Source of the DNA: Taxillus chinensis
Lineage: Eukaryota > Streptophyta > Magnoliopsida > Santalales > Loranthaceae
Reading direction: 5' to 3'
Assembly (NCBI GenBank): GCA_023512835.1
Contig: CM042085.1
Span: 31,535,812 to 31,599,811 of the forward strand
DNA: 64,000 nt
Position numbers and translations under genes: made by a program. Below are positions 13,001-25,090 of this stretch, one piece after another; the stretch's first letter is position 1, and each line of letters starts with the position of its first letter. The notes under the pieces were generated by a model, which worked only from the letters and a program-made list of their open reading frames with translations, was not told the origin of the DNA and made no database searches.

Positions 13001-16000
13001 GCAGCATCGTCGCAGGCAAACATGTCATTGCAGGCAGGCGTGTTGTTGGCCATCCAGTGTAGCATTGTCGATCGATCCAGTGCTCCAGCATCGTTGTAAA
13101 TCCGAGGTAAGCAGTTGACACATTTCTTTGTTAAAATTTTATATATTAATGTTATATTATATATTAATGTTATAAAATAAGTTAAATAATTTGATTTAAT
13201 TTTAAATTTTAATTATGTAGGTATGACTTTATGGTTTTATTATTTTAAAAACTAGATTTGATACTTGGTTAAATGTTATATTAAAAATTAAGTTTAATGT
13301 TATATTATATATTATTTTAAAAATTAAGTTTAATATTATATTATATATTATTTTAAAAATTAAGTTTAATGTTATATTATATATTATTTTAAAAACTAAG
13401 TTTAATGTTATATTATATATTATTTTATAAATTAAGTTAAATAATTTGATTTAATTTTAAATTTCAATTATGTATATTTGCCTGTATGGTTTTATTATTT
13501 CAATCATTTGATACTTGTAGTAAAACTAAGTTTGTTCATTTGATTTTATATATTTTGTATATATTTTAAAAAAATTATTGACAGTTGAGGCGTCTGCCTC
13601 GTCATACAACTTCAATTTTATATCGTACTCCGTTTTGTATTTTTGTATCTTCTAATACTTCTTCTCTTGTTGCCAAATTGATCTTATTCGCTTGTTTATC
13701 TCTTTGGCCGCTACACACTACTGACCTTTGCATCAACTGGATATTAAAAATGCTTTTCTTCATGGTGATCTCTACGAAGAAGTATATATGGAGCAATCTC
13801 TAAGTTTTGTTGCTAAGGGGAAGTCTAGGCGTGTTTGTCAGCTTCAGAAATCTTTATATGATTTGAAACAGAGTCTCCGTGCTTAGTTTGGAAAATTTAG
13901 TCAGGTTATTGAAACATGGGACATGATTAAGAGTTAGAATGACCATTCAGTGTTCCACAAGCAATTAATCAGTGGTCTCATCGTTTTAGTTTTATATGTG
14001 GATAATGTTGTTATTATTGGCAGTGATACTGTGGGTATTTCATCTTTTAAGTCCTTTTTTCATATTCAATTTTACACGACGGACTTGGGGTTGCTCAAGT
14101 ATTTCTTAAATGTTAAAGTTACAAGGAGTAGACGTTGTATCTTTCTCTCTCAAAAGAAATATATTCTTGATTTATTAACAGAGACAGGCAAATTGGGAGT
14201 GAAGCCTTGTAGTGCTACAATGACTCCAAATATGTATCTCACAGGAGATGAAACACCATTTGACAACTAGATATCGAAAATTGGTTGAGTAGTTAAATTA
14301 TCTTACCATTACTCATCCAGACATTGCTTATTCTGTTAGTGTTGTTAGTCTATTCATGTTATCCCCAACCGTCAATCATTGGGCAACATTGGAGCAGATT
14401 TTGTGTTATTTAAAAGGAGTATTTGGACGTGGTCTCTTGTACACAAATTATAAACACAAGCAGATTGAATGTTTCTCAGATGCAAATTGGATAAGCTGTT
14501 CGGTGGATAGAAAATTCACTATTCGGTGGATAGAAAATTCATCACAGGTTATTATGTCTTTATTAGAGGAAATTTGATCTCGTGGAAGAATAAGAAACAA
14601 AATGTTATGTCACGATCTAGTGCTGAATCAGAATATAGGGCTATGATGCAGTTTGCATATGAGATAATATTGATCTTTCATCTCTTAATTTTAAAACTTG
14701 AGTACTAGCTAAATTGTGCCCTGATAATCAAGTTGCCCTTCATATTGCCTCAAGTCTCGTATTTCATGAGAGAACTAAGTATATTGAAAATCATTGTCAT
14801 TTTGTCCGTGAGAAAATTCAATTTGGATTAATTTTCACAGGATATGAGAAGATTAGAGGACAATTAGGCGATATATTTATCCAAACTCTAAATGGGGTTC
14901 AAATTATTTATCTTTGTAACAACTTGAGTTTGATTAATATTTATGATTCAACTTGAGGGGGAGTGTTACTATAATTAGTTGTAATTAGTAGAGTAATTAA
15001 TGAGATTGGAGTGATTAGTAGGATATTATTATTGATATTCTAATATAGTTTCATCTTCTTGTATATATACCTAATCATATATTGTACAAAAGGATTAGGA
15101 AAATAAGAATATTTTCCTATGTTTGTTTAAGATATCTTCAGTTTGTAGGATTGTCTAAATCTGTGGGGTTAGAATCCAAGGTGTCATTTGAATAAGGAGC
15201 CAAATGTGAAGAGACAAGTACCTCGGTAGACATTTGTGCTACATGATCCATCGTAGAAGAATCTTTTGATGACATGTTAGTATCGTTAAGAGGATTGGAA
15301 TTGAGAATATCATGTTTCCGTCGTATGTAACAATTTTCAAGCACTTAAATTGGCTCTCATTCTCACTTGATTACCAGGAGTATCTAAAGGCTTTCCTTCA
15401 CTTATAATAGTTGAACCCTTTCTCTTATCTGAAATTCATGCCTTTTTATCCAATTATAGTTGTTCATTTTTCATACTATTAAGCTCCTCCTAAAGAGGAA
15501 CACAAGATATATCCCTAGAAAATAGAACACCTATTTATAAGATTAAATATCCATAAACATATAGAAAAATAGGACACCTTATAAAACTAAACATTCACAT
15601 AATATTTATCTTTAGGAAGATGAAAACATCTATAGCTCTTTTGAGAAGTAGATTAACTTTAAAACGTACATATAAACATAATATACAATTAAAAACCTTA
15701 GGGTAAATGTTAAGAGCTGAATGAATGTGATAGAATTGTGATAGTATTTTCAAAGGAGTTTGATAGTTAATTACACGAGCTGACATTCAATTAATATGAT
15801 GGACAACAGTTATAATAACATCAACTCAACATTTAAGGACTAGTGAAACACAAAGTCTGAGCCACCTCAAGGAGATGTTATTTTTTACATTCTACTATGC
15901 CATATAGTGTTTAAACACATTTTGTCCAATGGTGGATGTCATGTTTTTGAAAAAAATAATCTAGAAGTTGATTCACAAACTAACGATCTTATCAGAATGG

Positions 16001-19000
16001 AAAACCTAAATTGGAGTATGAAATTGTGTAATGTGAAAAATATGTCTCATTTATTTTTTCATTTGTACAATGGATAAATATATATAGATCAAGTAATAAC
16101 GTTTGGTCTCACAAAGAATAAATATGCAGGAATTGTGTGTAATAATTACAAGAGAATAAATTCAACTTAAGAAAACTGAAGGACGCCCTATTATCTTCAT
16201 TCTCGGAAACTAGAGAGTCAATTTGATTCTTTGATTGCTCCATTAATAGTGTTCATTACAATTCCTTTGATTGCGTCATTAATGGAGTTTGTTATAATTC
16301 TTTTGGTTACTTTGTTAATGAAGTCTGTTACAATCCTTTTGATTGCTCCATTAATGAAGTCCCTTACAATCTCTTTGGTTGTTCTTACATTCAACATCTA
16401 ACAATCATGTGATAAAATTAAAGAATGACATGAATCATATTTCTTTTATATATATATTTATAAAAAAAATTTACTCTCTATATATAACTCACCATAGTAC
16501 ATTCATTAATAAAAGACACAAGATATTTATATTCTCATGCATGAGTAGAAAATGATCCCCAAATATTAGTATAAACACATGAAAAGGAATAAAACTTTTA
16601 TTAAAATTTATTTTGAATGAAATACAATGATTTTTAGCATAAATATATTATTTATATTTTAAACTAAAATTAAAAATACTGGTAAATAATTAAAAAAAAT
16701 AAGCATTTTAAATAGGCAAAAGAGAAATATCCTAAACGATAATACTATAATTGTATTATATTTAAATAAGCATTTTAAATGCTTTTGCTTCCTTCTAGTA
16801 ATACATTTCTCCTTTCTGTCTACTTGTGTTAATCGTTATTTTTGTGAGGTTATCTTGAAATACATAATAATTAAGATAAAAAGTTACGCAATAATTAAAA
16901 TGTTTGGTAATTTAACTAATATAGAAAAAATTATTTGAAAGATAAGGGGCAAGTATAACAGAAGACAACGAAAGAGTTGGTGAGAATAAGACATTCTTAG
17001 CTTTAGGTGGCATTGTCGATTGAAGAGATAACGTTTGGTGATAACTTATGGCGACAAAAGTGGTGCACGACAATAGTGGCGATGATGGTGAGCGACAGCA
17101 ACGACAATTCATGGCACATGGTTGATGCATGATTCTTGGTTGGGGTTCAGCCAGAGAAGAGACGCTCTTGAAGGGGATGGCGGCAAACAAATCTTCTCAT
17201 TAGAGTTTGGGCACAAAATTTTACATTTTGATACCAAGTAGAAAATAATGGCAAAAAAATTAATTCTTCTCATTATACATGGAATGATTAAGAAGTATAA
17301 AGGATGAAGAATACCTAATTAAGTTTTTTTTATAAGTAATACCTAATTAAGTAAGATACTAATTTGAATAATCTAATTTATAACTAATTATAGCTAATAT
17401 ATATTTTTATTGTACAAGTGATTACAATAAAAAGAGAGCAATGATGGCCCTCTTGTTTACGGTAGATCATTGGCTTTAACTTATAAATTTCTGTTTGATA
17501 ACTGAAAAGATAGTGCCCATATGTCGAAGATTAAAACTGCTGAATTATAGTGATGAAAATTGTTTGATTCTCTGCAAAAATTAAATTGGATTGATTGATG
17601 CCCACAATTATTTAAACCTAAAAACTATATAAATACAACTGTCCTCATATATCGCTAATGGCAAAAAATGCATGTGAAAATCTTATTAGAAAAAAAACAT
17701 ATTCCAGTCTAGTCTCCATAATTTTTATTGAGAAAGGGAATTCTGCACCAAACTAAGATGCTAAATTATGAGTATTAAAATTCTTTTAGTATTTTTTCAT
17801 GGTGGTTCAAGATTCAAATTCCTTCGGCTAGCAAGTGAACAAAATAAAATAAAATAGGAGATTTGAGTTCTTTTACCCAATGCACTTTCAGGTACCGTTC
17901 CTTTTCGGAGTTCCTGCTTTTGAGAAACTAGCAAGTCTTGTCATTCACATGATATTTAGGAGAACAGGACGACATCTTTTTCTTACCGATCATGATGAAG
18001 GAAAGCCACCATTGCTTCAGCGCATGGTCAAGGATAAAGATGGCCAATATTTTTTCATGTCTGCCACTTGCAGCCTCATATGGATCCTTTTTAGAAATCA
18101 TTTATTTATTGAAATGTCTTACAACAATATGTAACTAACAAGGCTATTATCTAACTAATTATGTAGGTCTGCACTTCAAACCTTCAAACGACGGGTGGTG
18201 TATTCAAATGTTGGATATGATCGTATCCTCTTTAATTTTCAACTAGTGGCTGCCTAGCTAATATTTTCTTTTGCCAACAGTTAAAATTCCTTTTATGTTA
18301 TTTCCTTTATGAAATTCATCAAGATATTGTAGGTTGGAGAACATCTTGTATCAGACGCAATATTGACTTACCCAAGGTATTATCTACTGTCGTCAAATAC
18401 AAATGTGAGTTATGTCTCTAGTGTCATGACGGAAATGTTATCTTGAATGATAGTTGGAGGACTCTTCTAATGAAAAATATCCACACATTGTATATGAAGA
18501 ACACTGCAAAGCTATCAAGGTTGATGAGTGCCTGTCCACTTTGGTGGAAGATGATGGCTATGACACGATAGAAGGTACGGCTGATCCACACAAGTTGTTC
18601 AAAAGGCTACTGTTCTAAATTTAATTGTTATATAGTCAGATAACCGTCCAGTTATCTCTTAATTCTTTAAGTTTGTTCGCATCTGAGCAGTTTCTTTTAT
18701 CATGTAGCTTTAAGTTTGTTTGGCCATTAGTTTAAGTTAGAATATATGTGTCTGAGGTTAGTTCGTTAAATGAACGTGGGGTAGGGAGCAAGTAAGCCTA
18801 ACTTTATATGTATGTATTGTCCTTTTCATAATAACACAAGGAATTATTAAATCAATATGATTAAACCTGTGAATGGTAAAATATTTTATTCAATAAGTTA
18901 CAACTCACACGACCCGTTCTCCAAATATGGTAAAACATAAATGTGTACGTTTCACACTCCCCTTGGAGCATATATGTCAGATAGTCCCAACTTGTTACAA

Positions 19001-22000
19001 AGTTGACGTACACGACTACCCCTCAAAGGCTTCGTAAAGAGATCAGCGAGTTGATGTTCGGTTTGGATGCGCGTGAGCTCAATTGCATTATTCCGTACTT
19101 TCTCCTGTACAAAATAACAATCAACTTCAATATGTTTCGTCCTTTCATGGAACATTGGATTGGACACAATGTAAATAGCTGATTGACTATCACAATGTAA
19201 TACGGAGGAACGTGAAGAGGGTAAGCCAATCTCAGATAATAACATTGTCAACCACGTTAGTTCACCTGCTACATGTGCCATTGCTCAGTATTTGGCCTCA
19301 GCACTAGATCGCGACACAACATGTTGTTTCTTACTTTTTCATGCCACAAGATTTCCACCAAGGAACACACAATAACCAGTAATGGACCGTCTATCGATTG
19401 GACAGCCTGCCCAATCAGCATCAGAATAACCATGAATATCGAGGTTATCCTGCTTTGTAAACAAAATACCTCATCCTGGCGCCCCTTTCAAGTACTTGAC
19501 AATTCGTAATGCGGCATGCCAGTGGGTAGTGTGCGGAGCACTCATGAACTGGCTCACGGTACTTACAGCAAAGGCAATATCTGGCCTAGTAACGGTCAAA
19601 TAAGTTAACTTTCCAACCAACCACCGATATTGAGCAGGATTATGTAATAAATCGCCATGTTCGGAATCCAATCGGATAGTAGGATCCATGGGTGAATCAG
19701 TAGGTTTGACTCCTGCATAGCCAACCTCATCAAGTATATCAAGCACATATTTTCGTTGTGACAAAGAGATGGACCGACCAGAGTAGGCTACTTCAATTCC
19801 CAAGAAATAGCGCAATCAACCTAGATCTTTAGTGCAAAACTTAACCTGAAGGAAATGCTTCAAACGTTGAATGCCTGCTGTGTCACTACCTGTAATAACA
19901 ATATCATCAACATAGACAACCAAGAGGATACAACCAGCAGCACAAGAGAAGCTAAACACAGAATGATCCACTTCACATTGCCGCAGACCGAAACTAACAA
20001 GAGCAGTACTGAATCGGCCAAATCAGGCTCGTGGAGATTGTTTCAACCCATAGAGAGCCTTGCGCAGGCGACATACTCGATGCGCCCCTTGAGCAACAAA
20101 ACCAGGTGTTTGCTCCATTTAAACCTCCTCGTCAAGGTCACCATGGAGAAAGGCATTTTTGACGTCAAGCTGGTGGAGTGTCCATCCATAATGAACAGCT
20201 AAAGAGATGAACACCCGAACAGGTGGAATCTTGGCAACAGGAGAAAAGGTGTCATCATAATTAACACCATGAATCTAAGTATAACCCTTAGCGACCAGAC
20301 GGGCTTTCAACCTGTTAATGGAACCATCGGGATGGACTTTCACAGTAAAGACCCATCGACAACCAACAACATGCTTATGAGTGGGCAACGGGGTGAGAAC
20401 CCAAGTGTCATTAGCAATAAGAGCCTGCATCTCATCTTCCATGGCGCGGTGCCACCCAGGATGAGCAAGAGCATCTGCAACACTGCGAGGCACGACCACA
20501 GACGAAATAGAAGAAACAAAAGCAGAAAAAGATGGAGATAATCGAGCAGTGGTGACAAAGTTGGACATAGGATAACGAGAGTGTAAAAGACCAGTATAGG
20601 AAACAAAACGATCAAGAGGGCGACCAACACAAGAGCGTGTATCTTTGCGTTGTGCAATAGGAAGATCAACGGTCGGTGGCGGATTTGAAGACGGGACTTC
20701 AACCGAGGGGGCAGGAGCCGCAGGGAGAGGAGCAGGAGGCCGATGCTGATACGTTTGCCCAGTAAACCGATCCAAATCAGACTCTTCAGAAAGAACGGGA
20801 GAAACAGGAAGAGGAAAAACTGAAGGAGCAGGATTGCTAGGTGAGGAAGAAGAAGAATAATAGGATAGATCCTCATGAAAAGTGACATCACGAGAGATAT
20901 AAACCCGACCACATGTGGGATCATAACACCGATACCCTTTCTGAGTACGAGAATAGCCAATGAAGACACATTTAATGAAACGTGCATCCAACTTATCCCG
21001 ACTAGGTCCAAGATGCTGCACAAAACAAACACAACCAAACACACGAAGGGGAATAGAAAAAAGTGGGCTACTAGGATAAAGAATAGAATAGGAAATACGT
21101 CCATGAAAAACAGAAGAGGGAAGACGGTTAATCAAATAACAAGCAGTAAGAACAGTAAAACCCCACAGATGTTTAGGCAGATGCATATGTAAAAATAAAC
21201 AATGAGCAATATCAAGCAGATGATGATTTTTTCGTTCTGCAACTCCATTCTGCCGAGGAGTATAAGAACAAGAGGTTTGATGGATAATACCATGAGAGGT
21301 AAGAAATGGTTGAAATCCAGATGAAAAACTTAAGTATTCTTTTGCATTATCAGATCGTAAACTTTTCACAAAAACTTGAAATTGAGTTTGAATTTCATAA
21401 TAGAATTGCTGAAAACAAGAGAACACTTCGGTTCGGTCTTTTATTAAATATAACTAGGTCATACGAGAATAATCATCGACAAATGTAACAAAATATTTGA
21501 AACCGGAGAAAGCTAATACGGGACACGGACCCCAGACATCAGAATGAACCAAGGCAAAGGGTGTATTCACCCGATTTATGTAACGTGAGGGAAATGACAC
21601 ACGATGATGTATACCTAACTCACATGTATCACATGGAAGAGTTTTAATAGACGCAGCAGATGATGATATAGACGTAGCGTAGGGAGAAAAGGATGTCCTA
21701 AACAACAATGCAGTCGAAAAATATTAGAAGAGTTCTTATCAGAAGAGTGTTGGGCAACTGTAGCAGCGGTAGCAGAGGAAAGAGCTCCATCAAAGTAATA
21801 GAGACCATTAGCTTCCGTGCCCCCACCAATCATCCGTCCAGTCTTTAGATCCTGGAAAACACAACCAGAGGACAAAAAGGTTATAGAACAATTAAGAGAT
21901 TTCATCAAGGAACTAACAGACATCAAGTTATATGGTGAATGTGGTAAATGTAAAACAGAAGAAAGCGAAAGAGAAGGACTTAATCGAGTGGTTCTAGTGC

Positions 22001-25000
22001 CCGTGACAGAAGTTTGTGAACCATCAGCAAAGGTAACAGGATGTGACAATGTGGGCGGTGTAGATTGAAAACATGACAAGAGGGTAGAGTTACCAGTTAT
22101 ATGATGAGTGGCACCAGAGTCTATGACCCAGGCATCAGATGTGGAAGAAAACAAACAGGAAGAACTACTTGAAGGTAGAGATGCCAAAGTAGCAGTAGTC
22201 GCAGAAGCCTTAGTCATTTAGGCAACACCTACCAAATAATCATAAGCAGCACGTGATAGTGTGACCTGTCCAACAGAAGAAGGTGTCGACGTTGTAGCAA
22301 CCTTTATAGTAGGGGTTGACTCATGAACCCCAGCATATGCTATATGTGCTGGGCGAAGCTCCGGATGAAGAGTATAACAATAAGACTCTGTATGTCCAGC
22401 TTTCTTACAATGTGTACAAAAACGTTGTGTTCGGCCACCATGTGGAACATAAGCACCACGGGAAAAGTCGCTCATATCACGACCTCCACGTCGTCCACGA
22501 CCTCCACGTCGTCCACGACCTCGTGTCCCACGGTCCTGACCACGTTGGACCCCAGGAACATGTGTCACTAGAGCAGATGGCTCAGAGGGAATGGAAGTAG
22601 TGAGTGAAGGCTTTGTTTCTGTGTAGCGGAGAATACGGGAGAACACCTCATCAATAGAAGGAAGAGACCGTTCACAGATAACCTGACGTCGGAGATCTGC
22701 ATGAGAAGATCCCAAGCCTTTAAGGAATAGCATAACAAACATGTCTTCCTGTCGCTTTGTTAACACATCTACCTCCATAGTGGGCGGTAAGAAAGTGTCA
22801 AGCCGCTGCCGGAGAGAAGTAAATGTGGAGTAGAATTCGAGTAGACTTATCCCCAAGTTGTAGATCAAACGATTCCCCCCATGTGTCGTAGACACGTTGC
22901 AAATTATCTTTGCCAGCATACATCAAGACACATTTATCTCAGATACTCTTAGCAGATTTACACGGCATAAACTGTGGAACCAGTCATGGTTCCATGCTAT
23001 TCCATAACTGAGTCCGGAGAATCGCATCACCTTTGGTCCACTTAGCCTTGGCTTCTGCAGTGGAACCAACTGGGGGGCTATCAGAATACAAATATTGTGC
23101 TTGATCTGTAGCCAAAGCATAAACTTCAACGGCAATAGACCAAGGCATATAATTGGACCCATCCAATTTCACCGAGGCAAGTTGAAGAGTTGAATTATGG
23201 GTTGTTGTCATAGCTTAATATAGAACAACAGGAAAGAAGGTTAAAGCAACACAACCACCCACCCAACAATAAGGGCCACGAGAATTATTCAAACTAAATC
23301 ACCAATAATAATTATCCAGCAACCCAAAGCACATCTCACATATATGTACAGTGGTTAAGCGCATATGAAGAATATACCGTACGTGAAGAAATATACGAAG
23401 AAGAGACATCCAGTGCTTAACAGCTTACAGTGTCGCCATCGCGTGCCTAGATAGAGCTGAGCCGGTGTCGCCTTGTACAGCCGTACATCAGATCGTGTGC
23501 GCCGATCGTCACCAGAGTTGCCTGGAACAGCCGATCGCGTGCGTCAACCGTGTGTGCCGTCGTCGAGATCACGGGACGAGGAAGACTGTCATCGCGTGTG
23601 CCGTCGAGGGCCCTATCAAGGGCGCTGTCGCCGAGATCGAGTGTGTTGTCGAGAGCGCAGTTGTCATCTGTCACCGGGGACACGGCTCTCCGTTGCCGAG
23701 ATCGCGACGGTGGCTGTGCCACAGAGGCACTTCGTCGAGATCGGAGACGACAAGCTCGTCGTCTGTCGCGTTGCTCCCCATAGCACTGTCTGTCGCACGG
23801 TTCTACGCGTCGCCAAACGGCTCTACGCGTCGTTGAATGGCTCTGATACCATGTGAATGGTAAAATATTTTATTCAATAAGTTACAACTCACCCGACCCG
23901 TACATATAACATCACAGTCTCCAAATATGGTAAAACATAAATGTGTATGTTTTACAAAACCCAGCAAAACATGAGGAGGATTGGACCCTAAACACCCAAC
24001 CACTCCTGGAGTATTAGGCACTATAATTTTTTCTTTAAAGATGGTTTTTTCTAATCCATCGTATCAACTATACTTTTGAATCCTAGACTTTTGATATTTG
24101 TTCATTTTCTATAGGAGTCTATTGTTCTTTATTTAGGAAAAAAAAGTTAAAAAGTTATAAAATCATTCTTACAATAAAAGTTCTGTATTTAACTTTTTAT
24201 GGAGTTTGTACAATGTTTCTCAATGTATTGGAAATCACTTCACTTCCTATAAATTTTTTTTCTTACCTCTCATTTTTATGTTTCTCGTAGCTTTTATTTC
24301 ATATTAAATTATAAAAGAGTTTATTATTAAATAAAAAATATAATAAAAATATTATTATAATAATATAAAAAGTGATTTAAAGAATCTATTGTGATTTATA
24401 TTTATATATGAAAACAAAAACTAGTTTAAATATATAAATTTAAGAAAAATATTTGAAACTTTTATGTGAGTGCTCTTAGGCCGCCTCTGCATTGTATGGT
24501 ACAGAGGTTCCCACTCTTCAACAATTTCATTCTGTTCTCGCTGTCCTTGCACACACATTCTGGCTTTACCAAGTCCGATCCTCCCTTTTGTGGGGGAGTT
24601 TGGATGCTACTCCTCCACTCTCTCACTGATAAAGACTTATATTTATCTATCGTTTTTTGTATCTGTTGTAGAAGGGCCACAAACACCTCACTAACACCCC
24701 ACGTGATAGCAAAATCACTTTGGATGCCTATGAGGCTTTGTTGGATGTGCATGTGCGGATTCAAAAATGTGGCCATAGAGTTTGGTCTTCAGCAATAAGA
24801 GTGATCACTATATGTTCTATTTCTGCTTAGCATCTTTCTTTTTAATGTGGATGGGCGTTGGAACTACAGGTGCCTTGATTCTGAGAGCTACCATCGGCTG
24901 GTTGGGATGTTTAATTATCTAGTTGTTACATGCTCAAATATTGTTTTTCCTGATAGTTTTGTGAGTTGGTGTTGGGTTTTTATTTGTAAACAAAGTTGCA

Positions 25001-25028
25001 AGGAGAAGTCTAGCTGCAAAAGGGGGGG

Positions 25029-25090
<62 letters not shown>

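Larger units (their letters stand above)
12170..14955 (+). pseudogene. Copia pol remnant (linker, reverse transcriptase, RNase H)
   Basis: Recognisable blocks in order are '[20 protein letters not shown]' (linker), '[20 protein letters not shown]' (RT start), '[19 protein letters not shown]', and '[14 protein letters not shown]' where the catalytic YVDD has become YVDN. Then come '[17 protein letters not shown]', '[20 protein letters not shown]' and '[19 protein letters not shown]'. There are several stops and frameshifts. The YVDN change alone should disable the polymerase. Confidence 0.75.
12170..15140 (+). mobile_element. Copia LTR retrotransposon fragment with 3' LTR
   Basis: Only the part from the integrase-RT linker to the 3' LTR is present, on the opposite strand to the older Copia around it. 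The linker (12220-12360), reverse transcriptase (12480-12700, 13645-14270) and RNase H (14280-14955) are followed by a polypurine tract GAGGGGGAG and an LTR start TGTTAC at 14964. gag, protease, integrase and the 5' LTR are missing. A ~0.9-kb foreign segment splits the RT. Confidence 0.75.
6427..17425 (-). mobile_element. Old Copia LTR retrotransposon, heavily interrupted
   Basis: Two direct copies of a roughly 185-bp sequence (6427-6612 and 17233-17425) share blocks such as CATGGAATGATTA, AATACCTAATTA and ATTTATAACTAATTA, and bracket Copia-like RNase H remnants on the minus strand. A primer-binding site resembling initiator tRNA-Met (minus strand TGGTATCAAAAT, 17221-17232) lies just inside the right copy, as expected for a minus-strand 5' LTR. 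The interior is broken by a hAT transposon and a second Copia. Reverse transcriptase coding could not be found. No target-site duplication is clear. Confidence 0.65.
6188..17891 (+). other. Intron 4 of the esterase gene (11.7 kb, transposon-filled)
   Basis: The donor is CAG|GTATAT at 6188 and the acceptor TTTCAG ends at 17891; flanking exons join in phase 0 ('GNKQ/VPFLFG'). Nearly all of the length is nested transposable elements described separately. Only roughly 240 bp at the left and 470 bp at the right look like original intron. Confidence 0.85.
18868..23956 (-). mobile_element. Complete Copia LTR retrotransposon with very short LTRs
   Basis: LTRs at 18868-18956 (89 bp) and 23852-23956 (105 bp) both begin and end TG...CA. 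The size difference is mostly one 16-bp indel. A perfect 5-bp target duplication AAACC flanks the element (18863-18867, 23957-23961). The PBS (minus TGGTATCAGAG, 23841-23851) matches initiator tRNA-Met and the polypurine tract (minus AAGGGGAG) is at 18957-18964. The internal order protease-integrase-RT-RNase H defines Copia. It lies antisense in an intron of the esterase gene. Confidence 0.95.

Noticed and set aside
13290..13433. CRISPR-like array because of regular 36-bp units
   Set aside because: Units are contiguous with no unique spacers, the sequence is A/T-only in practice, and the genome is a plant.
20340..21104. 254-codon hydrophobic minus-strand frame resembling a membrane protein
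   Set aside because: It is an out-of-frame shadow of the Copia integrase/RT frame at 20275-21426.
23447..23856. Several overlapping GC-rich frames on both strands
   Set aside because: They lie in the untranslated leader between PBS and gag of the Copia element, overlap each other and lack motifs.
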